DNA of 64,000 nucleotides from Thiocapsa roseilacustris (GTDB lineage: Bacteria; Pseudomonadota; Gammaproteobacteria; Chromatiales; Chromatiaceae). The stretch is taken from positions 1 through 64,000 of the forward strand of contig NZ_JBBWVE010000015.1 in assembly GCF_041903755.1 (NCBI RefSeq), in the 5' to 3' direction. Below the pieces are notes generated by a model. The model had not been told where the DNA came from, did no database searches, and saw nothing but the letters and a program-made list of their open reading frames with translations. Within the stretch, counting starts at the first letter, position 1. The number at the start of each line of letters is the position of its first letter. The position numbers and the translations under genes are program-made. This document shows positions 25,779-34,525 of the stretch, piece by piece.

Positions 25779-26714
25779 TCAGGTCGCCGGTCCGCTTGAG
25801 CCGGGACTCGGCGGCCGTGCCGATGGAGATACTCGGGACCGGATATCGGCCCAAATATCCACCAAACCGACACAGGCGATCAGGAGCAGGGCCTGCGGCA
25901 TGAAAAACACCACCAAGACATAAAGTCCGATCAACCACGCCTGACGTGCCTGCTTAAGCGCACGCACCTGATGGGCCACCGCGAGCCCCTGAAACACGAG
26001 CAGGACACCCGGCACCAACAATAGATTTGCCGTGAGGCTCGCGCCGTCGCCGAAGGGAAGAAGCGCCAAGAGCAACAGAACGAGGATCCCGAACGCACGG
26101 CCCAGCCGCAGCTCCCGAAACTCCTCTCCGAACCCGCCGGGGTTATAAAGCATCGCCTGCCACCAGCGAGCAATAAAGAGCCCGAACAGCAACTGCGCGA
26201 CCAAGGCCGCGGCAAATGCACCGGTCATCCAATCCGCAAGCTCGGCGAACACGACCGCACTCGCCGCGTCGTCCAGCACGCCGTCCTTCACCAGCGCATC
26301 CCGGAACGGCTCCAGGATCGTCAGCCAGGTCGCGCTCGGGTCGCCCATCAGGCCATAGGCCGAAAGCATCAGCAGTATGCCCAAGGCTCCTGCCACCTGA
26401 AGCGTCAGCGCGAAAGAGCGGCTGTATCGCAGCAGCAGCGCCAAGGCCAGAATCGGCACCCAGAGCATCAGCAATACCCCGAGCGCGGGCAAAGGCGAGC
26501 CTAGGGCCAACCAGGCGATGGCACCCATCCCGAGGGTCGCCACCGCGCTCACGAGCAGTCCGTAGACAGGACCGCCGCGCAGGGCCACCAAACCGATCGA
26601 ACCGGCGCTGAGCAGTCCCAACGGCGGAATTAGGATCGACAACAGAGCCGTAACGGCGGCGACCAGGGCCGCCTGCGACGGGCCGCGCATCACGAAGGCC
26701 GCAATCGCCTTCAT
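25779..26714 (-). CDS. DUF2232 membrane protein
   Basis: A 311-residue integral membrane protein with about eight hydrophobic helices and a proline/serine-rich cytoplasmic tail. DUF2232 (YybS-like) proteins are often encoded between rpsR and rplI in gammaproteobacteria, as here, and have no established function. It begins 9 bp downstream of rpsR and is therefore expressed with the ribosomal protein operon. Confidence 0.87.
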   Translation of the reverse strand: MKAIAAFVMRGPSQAALVAAVTALLSILIPPLGLLSAGSIGLVALRGGPVYGLLVSAVATLGMGAIAWLALGSPLPALGVLLMLWVPILALALLLRYSRSFALTLQVAGALGILLMLSAYGLMGDPSATWLTILEPFRDALVKDGVLDDAASAVVFAELADWMTGAFAAALVAQLLFGLFIARWWQAMLYNPGGFGEEFRELRLGRAFGILVLLLLALLPFGDGASLTANLLLVPGVLLVFQGLAVAHQVRALKQARQAWLIGLYVLVVFFMPQALLLIACVGLVDIWADIRSRVSPSARPPSPGSSGPAT

Positions 26715-26723
26715 GTCGGCGTC

Positions 26724-26960
26724 TCAGTGGCCGTCGGTATAGGGGAGCAGCGCCAGATAGCGGGCGCGCTTGACCGCTTGGGCCAATTGACGCTGATACT
26801 TAGCCGACGTCCCGGTGATCCGGCTCGGGACGATCTTGCCGGACTCGCTGACGTAGGCCTTCAGCAGGTTGAGATCTTTGTAATCGATCTCGGTGATACC
26901 TTCGGCAGTAAAGCGGCAGTAGCGCTTACGACGGAAAAAACGTGAGTTGTTGGATTCCAT
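26724..26960 (-). CDS. rpsR: 30S ribosomal protein S18
   Basis: A 78-residue S18 with the family core YKDLNLLKAYVSESGKIVPS and RITGTSAKYQRQLAQAVKRA. It lies 15 bp downstream of rpsF; S6 and S18 form a heterodimer in the ribosomal platform. The N-terminal part has one cysteine (C15) rather than a zinc-type set. Confidence 0.97.
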   Translation of the reverse strand: MESNNSRFFRRKRYCRFTAEGITEIDYKDLNLLKAYVSESGKIVPSRITGTSAKYQRQLAQAVKRARYLALLPYTDGH

Positions 26961-26975
26961 GGCTGGCTTCTCGTC

Positions 26976-27389
26976 TTAGTCGCTCTGGGAGTCGCTATCG
27001 GGGTTGCTGCTTCGACCCGAATCATCCCGGCGGCTGCTGCCCTCGGGTGCATCCGAGCGCTCGCGCTCCTCGCCGGTCCTCACCAATGGAGAGGGCTCCG
27101 TCACGGCATCTTCGCGGCGAACGATAAGATTGCGCAGGACCGCGTCGTTGAAACGGAAGGCGCTCTCGAGCTCGTCGATGGCCTCTTGATCGCACTCGAC
27201 GTTCATGAGGACATAGTGCGCCTTGTGCACCTTGTTGATCGGGTACGCCAGCGGGCGACGCCCCCAATCCTCCAAGCGGTGGACGACGCCGCCCCGCCTT
27301 TGCAGATTCGTCTGGTAGCGCTCGATCATGCTCGCCACCTGCTCACTCTGGCTCGGATGAACCATGAAGACTACTTCGTAATGTCGCAT
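26976..27389 (-). CDS. rpsF: 30S ribosomal protein S6
   Basis: A 137-residue S6: MRHYEVVFMVHPSQSEQV at the start and the conserved RRPLAYPINKVHKAHYVLMN strand pair. The last 35 residues are a hydrophilic, Ser/Arg/Asp-rich extension not needed for the fold. The ribosome binding site AAAGGAG lies 6 nt upstream. A promoter and a likely S6:S18-responsive leader are in front. Confidence 0.97.
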   Translation of the reverse strand: MRHYEVVFMVHPSQSEQVASMIERYQTNLQRRGGVVHRLEDWGRRPLAYPINKVHKAHYVLMNVECDQEAIDELESAFRFNDAVLRNLIVRREDAVTEPSPLVRTGEERERSDAPEGSSRRDDSGRSSNPDSDSQSD

Positions 27390-27507
27390 TGAAGCTCCTT
27401 TCGGATTGACAGCCTCCCGCGGCGGTAAGATGGCCGAAACGGTGAGACAAGGAGTTCCCCGGAACCCGGAGAATCGAGCATTATACGGAGTCCGGTCGCT
27501 AGGTCAA
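27390..27507 (-). promoter_or_regulatory. rpsF promoter and possible S6:S18 leader
   Basis: On the minus strand TTGACC (27507-27502), a 16-bp spacer and TATAAT (27485-27480) form a strong sigma-70 promoter. The roughly 85-nt leader ends in CCGCCGCGGGAGGCTGTC and AATCCGAAAGGAGC before the rpsF ATG. The CCG runs and bulged GC-rich stem next to the ribosome binding site resemble the leader by which the S6:S18 complex represses its own operon. The promoter is well supported; the leader call rests on resemblance. Confidence 0.6.
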
Positions 27508-27561
27508 AGCTTTGCAGGCGACGATCCGAGACTTGCCCCGGCGCCTAAGCCTTCGTTGCGC

Positions 27562-28014
27562 TCACGCGACGGCGCCGAGCTCCGACTCGATGAGGCCTTT
27601 CAGGTTGCGGGTCACGCGCTCGGCACCATCTTGTGCAGCAACGCGAATCAGCTTCTCGAAGGGGCGAAGCGCCAAATTGAGCTGTGCGAGCTCGAAGATA
27701 AAGGTGAGATGAGTATGCTCGCCGAGGAGTTCGAACCGATACTCGATGACGTAGGGGTCGGTCGTCCCCTTGAAGGAAACTCGCCGGCCCGGCTCGAGCG
27801 CGACGACACGGAACCGACTGTCGGTGCGGCGCCCTTGGTCGACACGAATCTGTCGGCCGATCCAACCGACCCGAATTGGACCTTGGGTCACCGCCTGAAG
27901 ACTCTGTACCTCGGGCGACCAGCGCGGGTAGTTGCGCAGGAAGTCCTCCACCACGAAGCCGTAGACCTGCGCAGGAGGAAGACGAATCAGTGTCTGTACT
28001 TGGGTTTTGACCAT
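27562..28014 (-). CDS. SRPBCC family protein (polyketide cyclase/START-like)
   Basis: A 150-residue single-domain START-like protein: N-terminal strand and helix VKTQVQTLIRLPPAQVYGFV, a WSPEV segment, and the long C-terminal helix ERVTRNLKGLIESELG. The fold forms a hydrophobic pocket for lipids or other ligands; the ligand is unknown. The frame is open for 85 codons upstream, but ATG 28014 begins the domain. It is divergent from the acyltransferase gene. Confidence 0.83.
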   Translation of the reverse strand: MVKTQVQTLIRLPPAQVYGFVVEDFLRNYPRWSPEVQSLQAVTQGPIRVGWIGRQIRVDQGRRTDSRFRVVALEPGRRVSFKGTTDPYVIEYRFELLGEHTHLTFIFELAQLNLALRPFEKLIRVAAQDGAERVTRNLKGLIESELGAVA

Positions 28015-28083
28015 GGATGATACCGACCCCCGAGGCGCGCTGTTGACCAGGCAAGCAGGACCGAACATGGATCTTGGCAGAGA

Positions 28084-29337
28084 ATGGGGCCTTGCGGAAC
28101 CGGCCCAAGACCGAGAGTTATCGAGGACGCGCGATTGAATCTTCCCTCGAGAGACCGAAACCGCGCGCTCGACGGCATACGCGGTCTCGCAATCCTCTGG
28201 GTCTTCGCCTTTCACGCAAACGCCCTGTTGGTCGGGGTAACCGCCGAAGCACCCACGGGCTGGGGCCAATCACTGGCCGAGAAGGGTATGCTCGGCGTGC
28301 AGCTCTTCTTCGTGTTGAGCGGATTTTTGCTCGCTCGTCCCTGGATGACGGCCGCCGCGGCCGGCGCAGCCTACCCGTCGATCGGACACTTCTTCGCGCG
28401 CCGAGCATGGCGGATCCTCCCAACCTACTGGCTGCATCTCGCCCTCTTGTTCGGACTCGTCCTTCCGATCCTGCGCGGCGGCTACGCGATCCTGGGTACC
28501 GACATCGGACTGACCAACCTCTGGCTGCACATCTCCTTACTGCACTTTCTGCATCCCGGAAGCTCCAGCTCGCTCGGACTCAACATGGCCCTGTGGAGCC
28601 TGAGTATCGAAGCCCAATTCTATCTGCTCTTGCCATTGTTGGCCCCCTTGTTCATCCGAAACCGGGTCCTGATCGCACTCCCGGCGGCCCTGGTGATCGC
28701 GCTTGTGTGGAAGACCTACGCGCCGGGCCTGCTGATGGAGTGGGTTTACCTGAACGTCTCCCCGTCGCGATTGGTCTTCTTCGATCCGGTTTCCGGGCAC
28801 GCCGGCCCCTTCCCGCCCGCAATGATGCGATTCTTTCTGGAGCGCCAACTGCCGGGCGAGCTGATCGCCTTTGCACTTGGGATGGCGGCGGCCAACCTCT
28901 TCACGCGACTGCGCTCGTGCGAGCCGGCCCCGCAACCGCTGCGCGCCATCGACATGACCGCACTCGCCTTCCTGGTGCTTGCGACGCCGACGCTGATCCA
29001 TCTCTCGTTCAGCGAGATCTTGACCGGGGTCGGGTGGCGACTCCTCGGCATGCCGCTCTTCCTCGTCGGCTGCACGCTGCTCGTCCTCGCCGCCGCGCTT
29101 CAGACCCCGTTGATCGGCCGGATCTTCGCAAGTGCGGTCCTGGTACCGATCGGCATCATCAGCTACAGCCTCTTTCTGTGGCATGAGCCCGTGCTGCGGC
29201 TCGTCGCGACGGGCCGGCTGCTCCCGAACGCGTGCGACGGCGCGCCCTGCCGCATCGCACTCGCACTTGGACTCGCGCTGCTCGTCGCAGCTGCTTCATA
29301 CATCCTGACCGAGCGACGACGGTCACCTCGGGTGTAG
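28084..29337 (+). CDS. Acyltransferase family 3 membrane protein (OafA/YrhL-like)
   Basis: A 417-residue membrane protein with ten or so helices and the family-3 signatures RNRALDGIRGLAILWVFAFH, FFVLSGFLLARP, and the arginine-containing RRAWRILPTYW. Such enzymes O-acylate sugars, peptidoglycan or lipids at the inner membrane. ATG 28084 is the only ATG; a TTG near 28135 is an alternative, since the conserved domain starts only around residue 25. Nearby genes do not reveal the substrate. Confidence 0.87.
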   Translation: MGPCGTGPRPRVIEDARLNLPSRDRNRALDGIRGLAILWVFAFHANALLVGVTAEAPTGWGQSLAEKGMLGVQLFFVLSGFLLARPWMTAAAAGAAYPSIGHFFARRAWRILPTYWLHLALLFGLVLPILRGGYAILGTDIGLTNLWLHISLLHFLHPGSSSSLGLNMALWSLSIEAQFYLLLPLLAPLFIRNRVLIALPAALVIALVWKTYAPGLLMEWVYLNVSPSRLVFFDPVSGHAGPFPPAMMRFFLERQLPGELIAFALGMAAANLFTRLRSCEPAPQPLRAIDMTALAFLVLATPTLIHLSFSEILTGVGWRLLGMPLFLVGCTLLVLAAALQTPLIGRIFASAVLVPIGIISYSLFLWHEPVLRLVATGRLLPNACDGAPCRIALALGLALLVAAASYILTERRRSPRV

Positions 29338-29362
29338 GGGGTTCCGTCATCCGTTGCAGCGC

Positions 29363-29555
29363 TAAACCGCGTCCGGAGCGAGATGCGTCGTTTTCATTTT
29401 GCGTTTGGCTTCGGAGATGTCCTCGACCCCGGTGAGACGCGGTTTAGAATTTAATATTTTTTAAGACTTTAAACCGCGCCAGCTCCGACAGTCGTCGGGG
29501 CTGGCGCGGCCAAGCCATTCCAACAAATGACGCATATCGCACCGGGCGCGGTTTA
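29363..29555. repeat. Paired TAAACCGCG elements (type II + type I)
   Basis: Type II element 29363-29446, AT-rich spacer of 23 bp, type I element 29470-29555. They lie between the acyltransferase and DUF1902 genes, which converge; the second element ends one base before the DUF1902 stop. Confidence 0.85.
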
Positions 29556-29556
29556 A

Positions 29557-29787
29557 TCAGGCAACCCGACGCAGTTGGGCGAGGTGGGTTGTCGTGAGCA
29601 GCCGCAGCGGGATCGTGTCGTCAGCCGGACAGCCATTCTCCGCCAACATTTCCGGAACCCGGACCTGCAACAGCGTCATCATGGCTTCCAGGGTGGACGC
29701 CTCGCCGACCAGTCCGGGGACATTGCTGTTCTCGATGTACCAGACGCCGGCCTCGGCATCCCATTCGACGCAGATTTCGTAGTGCAT
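29557..29787 (-). CDS. DUF1902 domain protein (HicB-like fold)
   Basis: A 76-residue protein: MHYEICVEWDAEAGVWYIEN, then SNVPGLVGEASTLEAMMTLL. This is the small alpha/beta fold of DUF1902, related to HicB antitoxins. HicB-type genes normally neighbour a hicA toxin, but the positions on both sides are a repeat and a DnaJ-domain gene, so it is an orphan here. It may be a remnant of a toxin-antitoxin unit or have a separate role. Confidence 0.8.
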   Translation of the reverse strand: MHYEICVEWDAEAGVWYIENSNVPGLVGEASTLEAMMTLLQVRVPEMLAENGCPADDTIPLRLLTTTHLAQLRRVA

Positions 29788-29846
29788 GGCGGTGTTCCCG
29801 ATGTGCAGTGTTGACGTGAAAGGATCGAGGCGTCCCGAGCCGCGAC

Positions 29847-30608
29847 CTAGTCCCCCAGCAACAATCGCTTGGCCTCGTTGATCTTCGCGGCCAGATAATC
29901 CGACCCGCCGCGATCGGGATGCAGACGCTGCATGAGCCGCCGATGGGCCGTGCGGATGGCATCGGCATCGGCGCCCGGCTCCAACCCGAGGATTGCCCAG
30001 GCATCAGTCTTGGTCAGACGCTCGCCGTGCGCCGGCGCGCGACCGGTACGGCCGCTTCCCTCGTCGCTTGCACGCCAGTCGGGCTCGCGCTCGCGGTCGA
30101 GATAGGCCTCGAGCACCGCAGCCGACTGGGCATCGGCATCGCGGTAAAACTCGAGGATGCGGATCAGCTCGTCGAGCGTGAGCTCCGAGAGGCGGCGATC
30201 CTTAAAGGGACCGTCGCGGACCTGGCCGTCCATCGTGCCGGTCGCATGATCAAGGGTCATCTCGAGGAATTTCGTCCGAATGCTCGAGGCCTGAGCGCCG
30301 CTGCCGGCGCCGGCGCCGGCGGGTCCTGCCAAGCCACCCAGACCGAGACTACGCAGCATCTGCTGGATGGCGGGGAAAAGCCGCACGACGGCGGCCGCGC
30401 GCAGCAGCAGCGGAATCGCCGCGCCGACGGCTGCGAAGATGGGACTCAGCCGCCCGGTCGCCGCGGCCAGGACCAAGACGCCGATGACGCCCCAGAATGC
30501 GGCCTTGCGCAGCACCTGACTGACCCGATGTGCCGGGGTCGCGCGAAACCAGTAGAGAAACCACAGAACTGCGCCAAGGATTCCGAGCAGGATCAGCAAA
30601 CGCGCCAT
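29847..30608 (-). CDS. Membrane-anchored J-domain protein
   Basis: A 253-residue protein with two N-terminal membrane segments (residues about 3-20 and 35-75), a glycine/alanine-rich linker, and a C-terminal J domain. The J domain has the HPD motif (RLHPDRGGSDYLAAKINEAK), which stimulates DnaK ATPase. The layout is like DjlA or TerB-linked J proteins at the inner membrane. It follows a VWA-domain gene by 7 bp, and the two are probably one unit. Confidence 0.85.
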   Translation of the reverse strand: MARLLILLGILGAVLWFLYWFRATPAHRVSQVLRKAAFWGVIGVLVLAAATGRLSPIFAAVGAAIPLLLRAAAVVRLFPAIQQMLRSLGLGGLAGPAGAGAGSGAQASSIRTKFLEMTLDHATGTMDGQVRDGPFKDRRLSELTLDELIRILEFYRDADAQSAAVLEAYLDREREPDWRASDEGSGRTGRAPAHGERLTKTDAWAILGLEPGADADAIRTAHRRLMQRLHPDRGGSDYLAAKINEAKRLLLGD

Positions 30609-30615
30609 GCGAACC

Positions 30616-31335
30616 TCAGGTCCCTTTCTTGGTCATTTGGTGGGTCAATTGAAGGACGGCCCCGCCGTGGGTCTCGCCGTAGTGCGTCAGCGCCGCCCGA
30701 CCGCCCGCGGCATAGACGGCCACCGCAGCAAGCAGATCGTGCAGCATCCGGGGGCTGCTCGCGTCGAACGGACACCAGGCACCGCCGCTCAAGCGAGCAA
30801 TCTCGCGGAAACTGCGCTCGGTCGCCGGGTCGCGCCCTTCCTGGAAGACGAACGCCGGTACGCCTGACAGCCCGAGACGCCCGGCCAGGTCGGCGAGACG
30901 ATCGCGGCTCTCCTCCATGCAGTCGCCGACGAAGACCAGGGCATCGACACGCCCTGTCTTGGCCTCGTCCAGTGCATGCTCCAGGACTCGGCCGATCTGG
31001 GTCAGACCGGCCTCGCAGAAGACCCCGTTCATGCGTTTGAGCAGCGCAGCCGAATCCTGGAGCCACGGCGAGGCGGAGAAATCCCGGAAGCCGCGATAGT
31101 AGCAAAGCTGAACCTCGAGTCCGCCCAAGTCGCGCGTCTCGATGAACATGCCGGACTGGATCTGCGCTGCACGATCCCAGGTCGGCTCGCGGCTCGCCGT
31201 CGCATCCATCGCGAAGATGAGCCGCCCACGTGCCCCGGGCGGGCCGACGCGAGGTGTCGCGGCGACCTGGCGCAGGAAGGCGCTCACATCGGTCGCGGTG
31301 GCGGGTGATTCGAGATCGGTTCGTTTCGAGGTCAT
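30616..31335 (-). CDS. VWA domain protein paired with the J-domain gene
   Basis: A 239-residue cytoplasmic protein with no signal peptide. A von Willebrand A-like fold is visible: RLIFAMDATASREPTWDRA carries a DxTxS metal site instead of DxSxS, followed by VDALVFVGDCMEE and VPAFVFQEGRD. Close spacing to the J-domain gene suggests a client or adaptor for DnaK. Function unknown. The 213 bp before it (31336-31548) show no gene. Confidence 0.8.
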   Translation of the reverse strand: MTSKRTDLESPATATDVSAFLRQVAATPRVGPPGARGRLIFAMDATASREPTWDRAAQIQSGMFIETRDLGGLEVQLCYYRGFRDFSASPWLQDSAALLKRMNGVFCEAGLTQIGRVLEHALDEAKTGRVDALVFVGDCMEESRDRLADLAGRLGLSGVPAFVFQEGRDPATERSFREIARLSGGAWCPFDASSPRMLHDLLAAVAVYAAGGRAALTHYGETHGGAVLQLTHQMTKKGT

Positions 31336-31548
31336 CTCAGATCGGTTCCATCGTCATGGCCGCGGCAACATCGGCTCGAGGGCCGCGGATCCGGTGGGTT
31401 CGACCGGCGCAAAGGGCAAGCATTCCCGCAGCGGAGACCGGCACCTGCGTCCTGCCGCCTGCCGCTGGTTTTCATCGATGAGATCGCGATGCCATGATCG
31501 GTATCCGAAGAAATGCCGGCATCGTCGGTCTCGATCAAGCGCTCCGGG

Positions 31549-33522
31549 TCAGATCGGGGCCTCGACGGCCGTGGCTTGCGCCGTATCGAGCGGCTCCGGT
31601 GGGTCATCGGCCCGCGGTGCGGTCTCGAAAAAGGCCCTCACATCCTCGATCGAGCGCGTCCGGGCCATCGCCGGCAGGCTCTCCAGGAAACGATGCCCGT
31701 AGGAGCGCCCGAGCAGACGCGGGTCGCAGACCACCAGCACGCCGCGATCCTCGCCGTCGCGGATCAGGCGTCCGGCACCCTGCTTGAGGGCGATGACGGC
31801 CTGCGGGAGTTGATGGTCGTTGAAGGGATTACCGCCGCGCCGACGCACGGCGTCGATCCGCGCAGCCAGGACCGGATCGCCCGGGGAGGCGAAGGGCAAA
31901 CGGTCGATGAGCACGCAGGAGAGGGCTTCGCCGCGGACGTCGACGCCTTCCCAAAAGCTGGAGGTGCCCAAGAGGACGGCGTTGCCGAGTGCTCGGAAAC
32001 GCTCGACCAGATCGGCGCGCGGTGCGGTGCCTTGGACCAGTATGGGGTAAGGGATGCGGCCTTCCAGGCCCTCGGCCGTCTCGCGCAATGCGCGATAGCT
32101 GGTGAACAGCAGGAAGGCACGCCCGCGGCTGTAGCCGATGACCTCGCGGGCCAACTCGAGCAGATGCCTGTTGTACGCGGGCTCGGACGGCTGCGGCAGG
32201 CCACGCGGGACGAACCAGAGCGCCTGGCTCGCATAGTCGAAAGGGCTGTCCCAACGCTCGGTTTGCGCCTTCTCGATCCCGAGCTGGCGGGAGAAATGAT
32301 CGAAGCGCTCGCCCACGGCCAGTGTCGCGGAGGTAAACACCCAGGCGGTTTGGGGCCGCCCCATCTGGGCACGGAAGGGCTCGGCCACCTCGAGCGGTGT
32401 CTCGTGCAGCCGAAACCCGCGTCCCTGGGTCTCGAACCAGCGCACGGCCTCGGGCGGCTCGACCGATGTCAGACGTTGCAAGGCGTCGCCGAGATCCTCG
32501 GCCCGTCCCAGGCAGGCATCCAGACCCTTGCCGCGACCTTCGACCGCCTTCAGGCCCTCGGTCACGGATGCCAGACGCCGCACGAGGGTTTCCAGCGCCT
32601 TCAAGGCCTTCGGCACGCCTGCAAGCTCGTTCCAAGGCCCGCGGCGGTCGATCTCGCCAAGGCCCAGGCGCAGATCCTGAACCGCTCGACGCAGCGCCGA
32701 GAGGCGCTTGGGCAGCTCGGGCATATCCCCGGCCTCGCGCCGATACTCGAGCTCGCTGTCCCGGACCAGATCGAGCAGTTGCCGACCACTGACCCGAACA
32801 CCGAAGAAGCTGGTTGCCGTCTCCGGCAACTGATGGGCCTCGTCGAGCACGAAGCAGTCCGCACCCGGCAGGATCTCACCGAAGCCCTCGTCCTTCAATG
32901 CCAGGTCGGCACAGAAGAGGTGGTGATTCACGACCACCAGATCCGCGGCCTGGGCCTCGCGACGCGCAGCGACCAGATGGCAGCCCTGCCAGTCCGGGCA
33001 GTCCTGTCCGAGACAGTTGTCGCTGGTCGAGGTCACGCTCGGCCAGATCTGGGCATCCTCCGGGATCCCCATCTCGGCGATGTCGCCGCGCGTCGTCGAC
33101 TTCGACCACTCCTGAACCTGCTTCAGACCGCTGCGCGACTCCGGGTCGAGGTGCGTGATGTCGTCGATCGCGAGCTTCAGACGATGGCGGCAGAGATAGT
33201 TGGCGCGACCCTTCAGCAAGGCGGCCCGCACCGCAACGCCGAGCGCGGCCCGCACCAGCGGCAGATCCCGATGAAAGAGCTGGTCCTGCAGGTTGCGCGT
33301 CCCGGTCGAGATCAGGACCTTGCGCCCGGAGAGGATGGCCGGCACCAGATACGCGAAGGTCTTGCCTGTGCCGGTGCCGGCCTCGCAGATGAGTGTGCCG
33401 CCCTCCTCCATGAGCGCGGCGATCCGCTCGGCCATCGCCTGTTGTTGCGCCCGATGGGCGAAACCCGGAAGGCGCTCGGAGAGCCGGCCGTTCGGGCCGA
33501 AGATGTCGCCGAGATCGGCCAT
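31549..33522 (-). CDS. ATP-dependent DNA helicase, DinG/YoaA family
   Basis: A 657-residue superfamily 2 (XPD-like) helicase, 5'-3', with an iron-sulfur cluster. Motifs: Walker A EAGTGTGKTFAYL, DEAH as VLDEAHQLPE, motif III region VFTSATLAVGE and motif VI QGAGRLIRDGEDRG. Four cysteines, one in NYLCRHRL and three in CLGQDCPDWQGC, fit the FeS domain. The frame is open far upstream, but the domain begins at ATG 33522. The sequence is closer to YoaA than to true DinG. It follows an LpoP-like gene. Confidence 0.9.
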   Translation of the reverse strand: MADLGDIFGPNGRLSERLPGFAHRAQQQAMAERIAALMEEGGTLICEAGTGTGKTFAYLVPAILSGRKVLISTGTRNLQDQLFHRDLPLVRAALGVAVRAALLKGRANYLCRHRLKLAIDDITHLDPESRSGLKQVQEWSKSTTRGDIAEMGIPEDAQIWPSVTSTSDNCLGQDCPDWQGCHLVAARREAQAADLVVVNHHLFCADLALKDEGFGEILPGADCFVLDEAHQLPETATSFFGVRVSGRQLLDLVRDSELEYRREAGDMPELPKRLSALRRAVQDLRLGLGEIDRRGPWNELAGVPKALKALETLVRRLASVTEGLKAVEGRGKGLDACLGRAEDLGDALQRLTSVEPPEAVRWFETQGRGFRLHETPLEVAEPFRAQMGRPQTAWVFTSATLAVGERFDHFSRQLGIEKAQTERWDSPFDYASQALWFVPRGLPQPSEPAYNRHLLELAREVIGYSRGRAFLLFTSYRALRETAEGLEGRIPYPILVQGTAPRADLVERFRALGNAVLLGTSSFWEGVDVRGEALSCVLIDRLPFASPGDPVLAARIDAVRRRGGNPFNDHQLPQAVIALKQGAGRLIRDGEDRGVLVVCDPRLLGRSYGHRFLESLPAMARTRSIEDVRAFFETAPRADDPPEPLDTAQATAVEAPI

Positions 33523-33562
33523 GACGGGGCGTGGTGTCCTGAGTGCGCCGCTGTCGGCGCGC

Positions 33563-34525
33563 TCAGTTCCCGCTCGCCCGTTTCTCCGCCTCGGTCGCGC
33601 CGGCGATATCCCCCGCGCGACGCTTGGATTCGGCGATGACCCGCCAGTTGTCCTGTTTGACGTTCGGTGTGTCGCCCGCGAGATCGTTCGAGCGGGAGGC
33701 GAGATTGCCGGCTTGCGCGGCCTGGCCTTGCTCGAGACGGACCCGGGCGAGACGGTTCCAGAGGTAGGCCTCGCGCGGGGCGATCCGCAAGGACCGCTCG
33801 AGCGAGGCCGCGGCACCCGCGTAGTCACCCGACTGGCGCTGCTGCTCGGCTTGCCGAGCCAAGGCGTCGGCTGCCGGCGGCAGACCGGGCGCGGCCAACG
33901 GCGGTGCCGGCGGGACCGCAGCGACCTGCACCGGTGGAGCCGGCGGCGGCGCAGCCGCGGGCGCCGGAGGTTTCGGTGCAGGAGGGGCCGCGGCCTGCGG
34001 AGGCTTGGGCTCGGGTTGGGGCGGCGTCTGCGCGACCTTTGGCGCCGGCGCCGCGGGCGCCGGAGGATTCGCGGCAGCAGCGGGGGGCGCCGGCGGGGTG
34101 ACCTTCGCCTGAGTCGTCGGCTGGGCCGGCGCCGGTTTAGCGGTAGGCGAAGGCGCGGCCTTCGCCGGCGTCTGAGAAACGCTCGGTCCAGCGGGCACAG
34201 CCTTTGCCGGAGTTGCCGCTGCCGGTGCCGCCTTCGGCGCAGCCCCTTGGGCCGCAGCCGCGGCGACAGCCGGCACCGGGGCCGGGGCCGGCTCGGGGGC
34301 AGGCTCGGGCTCGGCTGCCGGATCCCGATAGGCAAAGACCCGGGTCTGCTGCTTCTTCGGCGCTGCCGGTTGCTCCGGCTCGGGCTTCGCGACCGGCTCG
34401 GCCTTCGCGACGACAGGCTCGCGGGGCGTGGCCTGCAGCACCGGCGCCGGGCCGCCTTCACGCTGCCCGGTCGCGCAGGCCGTCAGCATGAGCCCGGCAA
34501 TCAAGATGGTTGGCACTCTAGTCAT
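33563..34525 (-). CDS. lpoP: LpoP-like TPR lipoprotein, partner of PBP1b
   Basis: A 320-residue lipoprotein: signal MTRVPTILIAGLMLTAC with lipidated C17, a linker of about 200 residues made almost only of Ala, Pro, Lys and Glu (about 25-215), and a C-terminal tetratricopeptide domain with repeats around RQSGDYAGAAASLERSLRIA and NRLARVRLEQGQAAQAGNLA. In Pseudomonas, the TPR lipoprotein LpoP encoded beside the PBP1b gene is needed for its activity. Here the start overlaps the mrcB stop (TGATG), so the same job is likely. The linker is long enough to span the periplasm from the outer membrane. Confidence 0.8.
   Translation of the reverse strand: MTRVPTILIAGLMLTACATGQREGGPAPVLQATPREPVVAKAEPVAKPEPEQPAAPKKQQTRVFAYRDPAAEPEPAPEPAPAPVPAVAAAAAQGAAPKAAPAAATPAKAVPAGPSVSQTPAKAAPSPTAKPAPAQPTTQAKVTPPAPPAAAANPPAPAAPAPKVAQTPPQPEPKPPQAAAPPAPKPPAPAAAPPPAPPVQVAAVPPAPPLAAPGLPPAADALARQAEQQRQSGDYAGAAASLERSLRIAPREAYLWNRLARVRLEQGQAAQAGNLASRSNDLAGDTPNVKQDNWRVIAESKRRAGDIAGATEAEKRASGN

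Noticed and set aside
31513..33639. A 708-codon frame on the plus strand opposite the DinG/YoaA-like helicase
   Set aside because: It is the antisense shadow of a gene with all helicase motifs; its translation is low-complexity and has no recognisable domain.
33522..34461. N-terminal extension of the helicase gene giving a 970-residue protein
   Set aside because: The extra part is an Arg/Pro/Ser-rich out-of-phase reading of the LpoP-like gene; the helicase domain begins at ATG 33522.
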